Shown here one piece after another: positions 1-5,190 of a stretch of 10,018 nt of DNA (the first letter of the stretch is position 1; every line of letters starts with the position of its first letter). The notes below the pieces were generated by a model, which ran no database searches, was not told where the DNA came from, and worked only from the letters and a program-made list of their open reading frames with translations. Source of the DNA: Actinomycetes bacterium. Lineage in GTDB: Bacteria; Actinomycetota; CADDZG01; JAHWKV01. Where the stretch lies: assembly GCA_029263035.1 (NCBI GenBank), contig JAJCYF010000074.1:1-10018 (forward strand). The letters are read 5' to 3'. The position numbers and the translations under genes are program-made.

Positions 1-1
1 G

Positions 2-241
2 TACCAGAGATCCGGCCTGGCGGGACAGCTGGGCGCTGAACCGGCGGAGCCGACGCCGGTGGTTGCCGACGCCGTCCAGGTTGACCCGATGTTCCGGACG
101 GGCGTACCAGGCCTGTTCGCCGCAGGTGATTTGAGCACCGAGATGCCCTCGGTGGCCGCCGCCGTGGCCGCCGGATCGAAAGCTGCGGCCGCGGTGGTGC
201 AAAGCCTGCTCTTAGAGGCATACAGCCTGCCGTCCCGCTAG
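2..241 (+). CDS. C-terminal end of thioredoxin-reductase-like NAD(P)/FAD-dependent oxidoreductase (partial)
   Basis: The open frame runs in from the left edge and encodes the last 79 residues of a flavoprotein. Visible is the late FAD-binding signature of the TrxR-like family, VPGLFAAGD followed by a VAAAVAAGSKAA helix, which contacts the flavin ring and pyrophosphate. The leading YQRSGLAGQLGAE segment also matches this family. Proteins of this group are cytosolic FAD enzymes that use NAD(P)H to reduce a disulfide or another small acceptor. The redox-active Cys pair and the NADPH domain lie outside the window, so the substrate and even true thioredoxin reductase activity cannot be judged. The stop TAG lies within a CTAG shared with the stop codon of the opposing gene. 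Family call is secure, exact function is not. Confidence 0.85.
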   Translation, partial: YQRSGLAGQLGAEPAEPTPVVADAVQVDPMFRTGVPGLFAAGDLSTEMPSVAAAVAAGSKAAAAVVQSLLLEAYSLPSR

Positions 242-711
242 GGCCTGCGCCCCCAGAACTGCAGTTCCAGGCGGACGGGGCCGGCGGGGATCAACCGGTG
301 GGGCGCGCCGGGCGGAATCGGTTGGACGGCCCCCGCCTCCAGCCGCCGGGCGGGCGACGTTTCGGGCTCTTCCCTTTCGAACTGAAAGTCGATTGCGCCG
401 TCGAAAACCTGAAGGCGGCCCCACCTCCCCTCGGGCGTCCGATGGGCGTTGAGCAGACCCGACGGCAGCGTGTCCTGGTCCCAGGGCCCGGCGCTGCCGA
501 GCTGCGTGAGGCCTTCGGGGAGCTCTGCCCGGTCGCAGAGCGGACACTCAATCGGGGCGCCGATATGAGCCTCGCGCCCCTCCTCACTCAGCACCCACTG
601 GGCGTTCTTGACGGGAGGTTGGTGGCGGATGTGCCTGTTGTGGAAACAGGACATCTCAGCCACCCAGTCTCCGTCGTCGTCCTGATGAAAGCCTGTTATC
701 GATCGGTTCAC
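238..711 (-). CDS. DUF3565-DUF1971 (TehB N-terminal-like cupin) fusion protein
   Basis: A 157-aa protein of two small domains. Residues 1 to about 65 match DUF3565: ITGFHQDDDGDWVAEMSC, an HNRHIRHQPP stretch, and a CPLC pair that together could form a small metal site. Residues about 72 to 157 match DUF1971, the cupin-like domain found alone or before TehB-type methyltransferases. Its signs are LPSGLLNAHRTPEGRWGRLQ, an acidic strand FQFEREEPE, and PIPPGAPHRLIPAGPVRLEL. The function of both domains is unknown; TehB links DUF1971 loosely to tellurite or oxyanion tolerance. The start is GTG at 711, because this is where the DUF3565 homology begins. A GAAGGAG ribosome site sits 10 bases upstream, inside the end of the MDR gene. 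GTGA shares bases with the MDR stop TGA, indicating translational coupling and co-regulation by the TetR protein. Confidence 0.82.
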   Translation of the reverse strand: MNRSITGFHQDDDGDWVAEMSCFHNRHIRHQPPVKNAQWVLSEEGREAHIGAPIECPLCDRAELPEGLTQLGSAGPWDQDTLPSGLLNAHRTPEGRWGRLQVFDGAIDFQFEREEPETSPARRLEAGAVQPIPPGAPHRLIPAGPVRLELQFWGRRP

Positions 712-1760
712 TGCCTCAGATCTCCTTCGACGTCGATCACTACTTTGCCCTGAGCCCGGCCGTCCTGCACGTACTGGATCGCGGCTGCAGTCTCGCTGAG
801 CGGGTAGGTGCGGTCGACGGCGGGGGCCACCTTGCCCGACTCGATCAGCTCCTTCAGGGCGATGAGGTCCCCGGAGTTTTCGATCGACATCAGGGCCAGC
901 AGCTTCTGCTTGGTGAACGGGCCGAGCAGGAGCGACTTGAAGGTCCGGGTAAGGGCGTCGAACCATTTGCCATCCGTCTCACCGCCGACGATCACCAGGC
1001 GCCCGGTTTCCGTAAGCGCCTTACGGAGGCCCGCCAGCTCGCGGTTTCCGCCGGTGTCGATGATCACGTCGTAGCGGACCTGCCCGTCCAAAAAGTCCTC
1101 CCGGGTGTAGTCGATCACGCGGTCCACTCCGAGCCGGCGCACCATTTCGGTCTTGGAGGCGCGGGCGGTGCCGGTTACCTCGGCGCCGGCGGCCCTGGCG
1201 ATTTGGGCGGCGAACGAACCCACGCCGCCCGATGCTCCAATCACCAGCACCTTTTCGCCCGGCTGGACGTCTGCCTTTCGAATCGCCTGCAGTGCCGACA
1301 CTCCGGAGATGGGTGCGGCCGCGGCCTCAGCGAAGCTCAGGTTGGCCGGCTTGGGCGCAAGCCTTTTCGCCTTGACGCAGGCGTACTCGGCGAACGAGCC
1401 GGAGCAGGTTCCGTATACCTCGTCGCCCGGCTTGAATCCCGTCACCTGCCTGCCGAAGGACTCCACCACTCCTGCCAGGCACCTGCCGGGGTTGGGCGAT
1501 TTGGGCTTGCGCATGCCGAATCCGGCCGCCCGCATCGGGTAGGGGAGCCCCGTCATCACGTGCCAGGTACCGCGGTCAACGCTGGCCGCGACCACCCGAA
1601 CCAGAACCTCATCGTCGCCGGCGACCGGGCGAGGAGCGTCGCCGAAGCGCAGCACGTCCCCGGCGACCGCACCGTAGGAGTCCTGGATTATGGCCTTCAT
1701 CGTGGTGGGATCACTCGCGGGTGCCGGGTCGGCGGTTCGGTCGAGCGGGGCTGATTTCAT
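708..1760 (-). CDS. Zinc-independent MDR-family NAD(P)-dependent alcohol dehydrogenase / quinone oxidoreductase
   Basis: A 350-aa medium-chain dehydrogenase/reductase. An N-terminal GroES-like domain begins at MKAIIQ (residue 21). The Rossmann domain carries the nucleotide-binding loop GASGGVG at residues 175-181 and is followed by GTARASKTEMVRRLGVDRVIDY. No catalytic zinc ligand set (GHE type) or structural four-Cys zinc loop is seen, which places it with zinc-less NAD(P)H:quinone reductase-like enzymes of the cytosol. These typically reduce quinones or enones; the actual substrate is unknown. The ATG at 1760 has a GAGGGAGAA ribosome site, while the in-frame ATG at 1700 has none. This gives a 20-residue extension before the usual family start, whose first eight residues resemble those of the DUF4386 protein. 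It is first in a two-gene unit and preceded by a TTGACA promoter with two TetR-type operators. Confidence 0.88.
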   Translation of the reverse strand: MKSAPLDRTADPAPASDPTTMKAIIQDSYGAVAGDVLRFGDAPRPVAGDDEVLVRVVAASVDRGTWHVMTGLPYPMRAAGFGMRKPKSPNPGRCLAGVVESFGRQVTGFKPGDEVYGTCSGSFAEYACVKAKRLAPKPANLSFAEAAAAPISGVSALQAIRKADVQPGEKVLVIGASGGVGSFAAQIARAAGAEVTGTARASKTEMVRRLGVDRVIDYTREDFLDGQVRYDVIIDTGGNRELAGLRKALTETGRLVIVGGETDGKWFDALTRTFKSLLLGPFTKQKLLALMSIENSGDLIALKELIESGKVAPAVDRTYPLSETAAAIQYVQDGRAQGKVVIDVEGDLRQ

Positions 1761-1788
1761 CGTTCGTTCTCCCTCGGGCTGGTAGTTG

Positions 1789-1801
1789 CTTACGTTGTAA
1801 G
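1789..1801. promoter_or_regulatory. TetR operator B (start-site position, MDR promoter)
   Basis: The + strand reads CTTACGTTGTAAG. The five-base arms CTTAC/GTAAG are perfect, and the sixth pair is mismatched relative to the other sites. It begins three bases downstream of the MDR -10 box, with its centre 24 bp from operator A. Its reverse complement is identical to operator E in front of tetR, so B and E form one class of presumably weaker sites. Confidence 0.75.
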
Positions 1802-1804
1802 TAG

Positions 1805-1833
1805 ACACTACGCTTACATTGTAAGTATGTCAA
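1805..1833 (-). promoter_or_regulatory. Sigma-70-type promoter of the MDR gene
   Basis: Read on the minus strand, a perfect -35 TTGACA (1833-1828) is followed by a 17-base spacer and the -10 hexamer TAGTGT (1810-1805). Transcription should start near 1798, giving a leader of about 38 bases. The spacer holds operator 1813-1825, and operator 1789-1801 covers the predicted start, so repressor binding should block the polymerase directly. Confidence 0.75.
1813..1825. promoter_or_regulatory. TetR operator A (spacer position, MDR promoter)
   Basis: CTTACATTGTAAG is a perfect palindrome with six-base arms and a one-base centre. It lies wholly within the 17-base spacer of the MDR promoter. Its reverse complement is identical to operators C and D in the DUF4386 promoter. 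Confidence 0.8.
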
Positions 1834-1847
1834 GCCCGGGAATGGCG

Positions 1848-1875
1848 AACGCCCCGGCCGGTTGGCCGGGGCGTT
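1848..1875 (-). terminator. GC-rich hairpin after the DUF4386 gene
   Basis: Twelve-base perfect arms AACGCCCCGGCC and GGCCGGGGCGTT enclose a GGTT loop. The hairpin lies 17 bases past the DUF4386 stop and before the MDR promoter, so it probably insulates the two transcription units. There is no U tract on either side, so it is either a GC-rich terminator without a U tail or an RNA end-stabilising hairpin. Confidence 0.6.
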
Positions 1876-1892
1876 GGGCGGGAAGGGACCGG

Positions 1893-2549
1893 CTAATTGG
1901 TCGACTCCGGCAACCGGAAGCCCTTGGCGAACAGCCAGATGGGCAGGACCACGAACTCGAAGAGTCCCCCCGGAGCGAGCAGCACCAGGCCCGGACCGTT
2001 GTTGATGTCGACGAAGTTGGCCAGGTCGGCGACCGCTCCGCCGAGGAGCAGGGCGTAGCCGACGAAACCCAGGACCGCAATTGGCCGGGGGACCAGCTTC
2101 CCGGTGAACAGCAGGTAGTTGAGCACCATGCCGCCGATTCCGGTGGGCAGGTAGAGCAGAAGCATCTGGTTGGGGACTTCTTTGAGGAGAGCCATTAGAT
2201 AGATGCCGCCGGCGACGCTGACCGACAGCTCGGCGACGCGCATTGCCGGGTACCAGACCGCCAGCCTGTTGTTGACGAGCTTGAGAAGCGGGTACATCAA
2301 AAAGCCGATTGCCGTCACCGCAAGTCCGGAGACGACCATCAGAAGCACCCCCGCCAGCGGCGCTGCTCCGGATCCCCGGGTGACGAAGGCGTCGATCATC
2401 GAGCTGCCGGCCATGGCGGTGACCATCTGAACCAGGAACAACAGGCCGACGAAGACCGCGGTGCGCCGCACCGGTATCCGCAGGCCGCTCTTTCGTGCGG
2501 CTGCACCCTGCGTGAGGTGGATCGGTCGATCGAGCGATGCGGTTTTCAT
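1893..2549 (-). CDS. DUF4386 family integral membrane protein
   Basis: A 218-aa protein with about six hydrophobic segments, at roughly residues 31-50, 64-88, 107-125, 130-155, 158-180 and 188-210. The ending FEFVVLPIWLFAKGFRLPE is typical of DUF4386, as is an early GLLFLVQMV helix. The family has no known biochemical role. The protein should sit in the cytoplasmic membrane with a cationic, cytosolic N-terminus. The ATG at 2549 is supported by AAGGGAGG seven bases upstream. Its promoter carries two TetR-type operators and it diverges from the tetR gene, the classical arrangement for a repressor's main target. In such positions membrane proteins often are exporters or stress proteins, but transport is inference only. 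The start MKTASLDR resembles the MDR start MKSAPLDR. Confidence 0.83.
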   Translation of the reverse strand: MKTASLDRPIHLTQGAAARKSGLRIPVRRTAVFVGLLFLVQMVTAMAGSSMIDAFVTRGSGAAPLAGVLLMVVSGLAVTAIGFLMYPLLKLVNNRLAVWYPAMRVAELSVSVAGGIYLMALLKEVPNQMLLLYLPTGIGGMVLNYLLFTGKLVPRPIAVLGFVGYALLLGGAVADLANFVDINNGPGLVLLAPGGLFEFVVLPIWLFAKGFRLPESTN

Positions 2550-2579
2550 GTTGAAGCCTCCCTTGCCTTGGTGCCCGGA

Positions 2580-2592
2580 CTTACAATGTAAG
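2580..2592. promoter_or_regulatory. TetR operator C (start-site position, DUF4386 promoter)
   Basis: CTTACAATGTAAG, a perfect six-base-arm palindrome. It starts three bases downstream of the DUF4386 -10 box and covers the predicted transcription start, exactly as operator B does at the MDR promoter. Its centre is 24 bp from operator D. Confidence 0.8.
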
Positions 2593-2595
2593 GCG

Positions 2596-2625
2596 ATCCT
2601 ATACTTACAATGTAAGTTGTGTCAA
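2596..2625 (-). promoter_or_regulatory. Sigma-70-type promoter of the DUF4386 gene
   Basis: On the minus strand a perfect TTGACA (2625-2620) is followed, after an 18-base spacer, by TAGGAT (2601-2596). TATAGG with a 16-base spacer is an alternative -10. Operator D fills the spacer and operator C covers the start, the same layout as at the MDR promoter. Confidence 0.75.
2604..2616. promoter_or_regulatory. TetR operator D (spacer position, DUF4386 promoter)
   Basis: CTTACAATGTAAG, identical to operator C. It lies between the -35 and -10 of the DUF4386 promoter and just upstream of the possible -35 of tetR, so one bound dimer could affect both directions. Confidence 0.8.
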
Positions 2626-2644
2626 TACCGCTTCGGGTGATGTA
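2617..2644 (+). promoter_or_regulatory. Possible tetR promoter (weak)
   Basis: TTGTGT (2617-2622), a 16-base spacer and GATGTA (2639-2644) are the best match on the + strand upstream of tetR. The hexamers are poor. The position is supported mainly by geometry: operator E would begin two bases past the -10, close to the three-base distance seen at the two minus-strand promoters. Confidence 0.3.
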
Positions 2645-2646
2645 CG

Positions 2647-2659
2647 CTTACAACGTAAG
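2647..2659. promoter_or_regulatory. TetR operator E (in front of tetR)
   Basis: CTTACAACGTAAG, arms CTTAC/GTAAG, lies 20 bases upstream of the tetR start codon. It is the same sequence as operator B in the opposite orientation. It implies autoregulation through a site one mismatch weaker than the perfect palindromes. Confidence 0.72.
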
Positions 2660-2679
2660 TAGAGAAGAAAGGCGTTCAG

Positions 2680-3351
2680 GTGGCGGAGCGAACCGAAACC
2701 ATAAAGGGCACCAGGCCCCCCCTTACCCGGGACCGGGTGCTGGTCGCTGCCGTCGAGCTAGCGGATGCGAACGGCATTGAATCGCTGACCATGCGAAAGC
2801 TGGGGGAATCCCTCGGGGTGGAGGCAATGTCGCTCTACAACCACGTCGCCAACAAGGAGGACCTGCTGGACGGGATGATCGACCTGGTATTCAGCGAGAT
2901 CGATCTGCCCGATGCCGGCTGGCGGACCGCAATGCGGGAGCGGGGAATCTCCACCCGTAAGGTGCTGAAGAACCACCGGTGGGCGATCGGGCTCATGGAG
3001 TCGCGCCGTTCGCCCGGTCCGGCAACCTTGCGCCACCACGACGCAACCATCGGCAGCCTGAGGAAGGGCGGGCTTTCAGTGAAGCTAACCGCCCACGCGC
3101 TCAGTGCCCTGGACAGCTATGTCTACGGATTTGCGATGCAGGAGGCAGGACTTCCCTTCGACAGCTCGGATGCCGGCGAAACGGCCGAACTGGTGGACAT
3201 GATCCTTGGAGCCCTCCCCGCCGACCAATATCCTCACCTGAGGGAGCTGACCATCGAACACGTGCTTCAGCCGGGCTACGACTACGGCAAGGAGTTTGAG
3301 TTCGGGCTCGATCTGATCCTTGACGGCCTCGAGAATGCCCGCGGGGGTTGA
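2680..3351 (+). CDS. TetR/AcrR-family transcriptional repressor with TetR_C-type ligand domain
   Basis: A 223-aa regulator. Residues about 16-62 form the HTH domain: TRDRVLVAAVELADANGIES, then LTMRKLGESLGVEAMSLYNHVANKEDLLDGM, with the recognition helix in the latter. The rest fits the TetR_C ligand and dimerisation domain, with GWRTAMRERGIS, HRWAIGLMESRRSPGPATLRHHD and ALSALDSYVYGFAMQEA. It should act as a cytosolic dimer that releases DNA on binding a small hydrophobic ligand of unknown identity. The start is GTG at 2680, with GAAAGG seven bases before it. Five matching palindromes lie in its own leader and in the DUF4386 and MDR promoters, which defines its likely local regulon, including itself. 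A hairpin follows the gene. Confidence 0.9.
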   Translation: MAERTETIKGTRPPLTRDRVLVAAVELADANGIESLTMRKLGESLGVEAMSLYNHVANKEDLLDGMIDLVFSEIDLPDAGWRTAMRERGISTRKVLKNHRWAIGLMESRRSPGPATLRHHDATIGSLRKGGLSVKLTAHALSALDSYVYGFAMQEAGLPFDSSDAGETAELVDMILGALPADQYPHLRELTIEHVLQPGYDYGKEFEFGLDLILDGLENARGG

Positions 3352-3378
3352 ATCCCTCTATCGCAGAGCCGAAAGGCC

Positions 3379-3399
3379 CTGCCCACTAAGGGTGGGCAG
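3379..3399 (+). terminator. Hairpin after tetR
   Basis: Perfect eight-base arms CTGCCCAC and GTGGGCAG enclose a TAAGG loop, 27 bases past the tetR stop. No U tract follows. It probably ends or protects the tetR message. It also overlaps the place where a -35 for the next gene would lie. Confidence 0.5.
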
Positions 3400-3408
3400 A
3401 GATATACT
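3380..3408 (+). promoter_or_regulatory. Possible promoter of the 115-aa gene
   Basis: TATACT (3403-3408) is a good -10 box just after the tetR hairpin. The -35 at a 17-base distance (TGCCCA) is poor and lies within the hairpin arm. The leader to the TTG start would be about 80 bases; it contains inverted arms GCCGGTG (3424-3430) and CACCGGC (3459-3465), whose significance is unclear. Confidence 0.3.
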
Positions 3409-3496
3409 CCCCTTCGTCCCAGCGCCGGTGTCCCAGGGAATCCTGCGGTTATCTACGCCACCGGCATATCCGAAGATTCGTGTAGGAGGAAGCCCA

Positions 3497-3844
3497 TTGA
3501 ACATCGAGGTGCGTCGACCCTTTCGAAAGGAAGACCGTAAGGCCAGGTTTCGGGCGACGTATCAGGTGAGCGACGTGGCCCACCCCGGTTGCGTCCAGGT
3601 CACCGTCACCCTTGCCACCCGAATTCAACTCTCACAACAGATCCTGCGGGAGGGTGTGAAGTACACCGAAGAGTTGCTGGGTGAGTGCACCAAGGAACTG
3701 GTGCGCAGGCACGTTGAGAACGGCGGCAAACTCGACCCCGGCTGCAGCATGGAGCCGGATCCCGACGCCATATACCTGGACTACGGCGATTTTGACCTGC
3801 TGGTGGCTACTGCCAAGGAGCTCACCGAAGAAGAGGACGAGTAG
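3497..3844 (+). CDS. Hypothetical protein, 115 aa
   Basis: I do not recognise this family. The frame is open from further upstream, but the only start with a good ribosome site is TTG at 3497, which has AGGAGGA six bases before it. The protein then begins MNIEVRRPFRKEDRK. It has a basic N-terminus, a strand-like stretch CVQVTVTLATRIQL, an amphipathic helix QQILREGVKYTEELLGECTKELVRRHVENGG, and a very acidic tail ending ELTEEEDE. No signal peptide or membrane segment is seen, so it is presumably cytosolic. Two Cys residues (in GEC and GCS) sit apart from any metal motif. It ends with tandem TAG stops, 41 bases before the gcvR-like gene, and may be co-transcribed with it. Codon use is like that of its neighbours. 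Confidence 0.7.
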   Translation: MNIEVRRPFRKEDRKARFRATYQVSDVAHPGCVQVTVTLATRIQLSQQILREGVKYTEELLGECTKELVRRHVENGGKLDPGCSMEPDPDAIYLDYGDFDLLVATAKELTEEEDE

Positions 3845-3885
3845 TAGGTCGGGATTCTTCAGCCGCCCGGCTTAGGATCGTTGGC

Positions 3886-4410
3886 ATGCATCAGCTGAGC
3901 ATGGCCGCCATCGGGCGGGACCGGCCGGGCATCGTCGCCGCCGTGACCAAGGTCCTGTTCGAGCAGGGGTGCAATCTGGCCGACTGCTCGATGACCGTCC
4001 TAAGCGGCCAGTTCGCCATGCTCCTTCTCCTGGACGCCGGCGACACCCTGACCATCGAGCACCTCGACCGGGCCCTGGAGCCGGTCCGTGAAGAGCTGGG
4101 GCTCTCGATTCTGGTGACCGAGGGCGAGGCGGCGATGGTGAAACGACCGGAACGACCGTACGTGATCTCTCTTTACGGTGCCGACCACCCCGGTATCGTC
4201 TACCGGGTGGCTGCCAAGCTGGCGGCGATGCAGGTTAACGTGACCGACCTCATGAGCAGGATCGTCGGGGACGGCATCTACACGGTGGTCCTGGACGTTG
4301 ATCTTCCCGCGGAGCAGGACGCCCAGGTGTTGTCGCAGGAGCTGAGCGAGATTGCCGGTGAGATGGGAGTGGACCTTACTATCCGGCAGGCGGAGATAGA
4401 CCGGCTGTAG
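3886..4410 (+). CDS. GcvR-like protein with two ACT domains
   Basis: A 174-aa protein made of two ACT-type ligand-binding domains. The first spans about residues 3-80, with MAAIGRDRPGIVAAVTKVLFEQGCNLAD. The second spans about residues 92-170, with SLYGADHPGIVYRVAAKLAAMQVNVTD. The repeated DRPGIV/DHPGIV glycine loop is the amino-acid-binding signature. The length and tandem layout fit the glycine cleavage system repressor (GcvR) family, which in E. coli works by binding GcvA rather than DNA. No GcvA or glycine cleavage gene is visible here, so the target is unknown. ATG at 3886 has AGGA eight bases upstream. TAGGAT (3873-3878) would also suit as a -10 box for a leaderless message. Its stop shares one base with the deformylase start (TAGTG), showing translational coupling. 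Confidence 0.85.
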   Translation: MHQLSMAAIGRDRPGIVAAVTKVLFEQGCNLADCSMTVLSGQFAMLLLLDAGDTLTIEHLDRALEPVREELGLSILVTEGEAAMVKRPERPYVISLYGADHPGIVYRVAAKLAAMQVNVTDLMSRIVGDGIYTVVLDVDLPAEQDAQVLSQELSEIAGEMGVDLTIRQAEIDRL

Positions 4411-4904
4411 TGATTCGCCCGGTTCTCAAATACCCGCACCCGTCCCTCAGGAATCCGGCTGCCGAGGTGACCGCGTTCGACGAACGGGTTCTTGAAGTGG
4501 CCCGGGATCTGGTCGACACCATGCGTTCCTACGAAAAGTGCGTCGGCCTGGCGGCGCCCCAGATAGACATTCCGCTACGGATGATCGCCGTCGACGTAAG
4601 CCGGCATCCGAAGACCACCGCCAGTCACGGCCTGGTGGTTCTGGTCAACCCCGTGGTCGTCATGGGCGCCGGAAAGGAGGTCGGCCGGGAGGGGTGCTTG
4701 TCGCTTCCAGACATTACCGCCAACGTTGCCCGGGCCAAGCGAATCCAGTTCGAGGCGTCCTTCCCGGATGGGGAGCCCATCCGCTCGGTCAGCCCCGGCT
4801 TCGAGGCCAGGGCGATCCTCCACGAGATCGACCACCTGGACGGGATCCTGATCCTGGACCGGGTCGCTTCGCCGACGGAGGTGTTCGCCCGCCGCTCCCG
4901 TTAA
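4410..4904 (+). CDS. def: Peptide deformylase
   Basis: A 164-aa metalloenzyme that removes the formyl group from the initiator methionine of new proteins, in the cytosol at the ribosome exit. All three family motifs are present. Motif 1 is GLAAPQ (residues 46-51), with Cys44 where the first Gly of GxGxAAxQ usually stands. Motif 2 is EGCLSLP (94-100), with the metal ligand Cys96. Motif 3 is HEIDHLDG (138-145), with ligands His138 and His142 and catalytic Glu139. The length is normal for the family, although def genes are often next to fmt, which is not seen here. The start is GTG at 4410, which shares a base with the gcvR stop; there is no separate good ribosome site, so it probably relies on re-initiation. 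Confidence 0.95.
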   Translation: MIRPVLKYPHPSLRNPAAEVTAFDERVLEVARDLVDTMRSYEKCVGLAAPQIDIPLRMIAVDVSRHPKTTASHGLVVLVNPVVVMGAGKEVGREGCLSLPDITANVARAKRIQFEASFPDGEPIRSVSPGFEARAILHEIDHLDGILILDRVASPTEVFARRSR

Positions 4905-4934
4905 GCCTTCCGGCCCGCAACCGCAGAGCCGTAC

Positions 4935-5150
4935 TCAGCGGCTGGACCCGGCTTCGGCGGCTGCCATCCCATTCCTTACCCGCTGCTCGAACAGGCCAAG
5001 ATCAACATCCCCGACCGCCTGCACCAACGTCCCCTCGCCCTCGAGATGGGTAAACCGGACCGCTTCGCCCTCTGGTGCGAGCTGGTCCTTCACGTGGCCG
5101 ATGGCCACATCACAAACCTGAACCTCCTTATCGCTGTGAAAAGTGCACAT
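4935..5150 (-). CDS. Small CooT-like protein, 71 aa
   Basis: The ATG at 5150 has a clear AAAGGAG ribosome site seven bases upstream, and the frame is intact, so I take this as a real gene. The protein starts MC and shows strands VQVCDVAIGHVKDQ, EAVRFTHLEGEGTLV and QAVGDVDLGLFEQRV. This order, with Cys2 and a 'GE..LV...I.DVD' turn, resembles the CooT family (PF10133). CooT is a nickel-binding accessory protein of carbon monoxide dehydrogenase that uses Cys2, and many members have no known role. The match is by eye and weak. It diverges from the AIR-synthase-like gene with 40 bases between the starts, and it converges with the deformylase gene. In related nitrilase clusters a small protein (MSMEG_0570 type) sits near here, but I see no convincing similarity to that. 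Confidence 0.55.
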   Translation of the reverse strand: MCTFHSDKEVQVCDVAIGHVKDQLAPEGEAVRFTHLEGEGTLVQAVGDVDLGLFEQRVRNGMAAAEAGSSR

Positions 5151-5190
5151 GTCCGGTCTCCTTTGGTCGGTGGTGCAAAGATGGGCAGCT

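Noticed and set aside
238..966. Longer form of the DUF3565-DUF1971 protein starting at 966
   Set aside because: The extra N-terminal residues are out-of-frame translation of the MDR gene; homology begins at the GTG at 711, which has a GAAGGAG site.
3424..3465. GCCGGTG...CACCGGC inverted repeat in the 115-aa gene leader as a riboswitch
   Set aside because: Seven-base arms with a 28-base loop and no conserved core that I recognise; not enough to call a riboswitch.
4927..4943. AGCCG/CGGCT inverted repeat between def and the CooT-like gene
   Set aside because: Only five base pairs with no U tract, and it overlaps the stop of the minus-strand gene; too weak to call a terminator.
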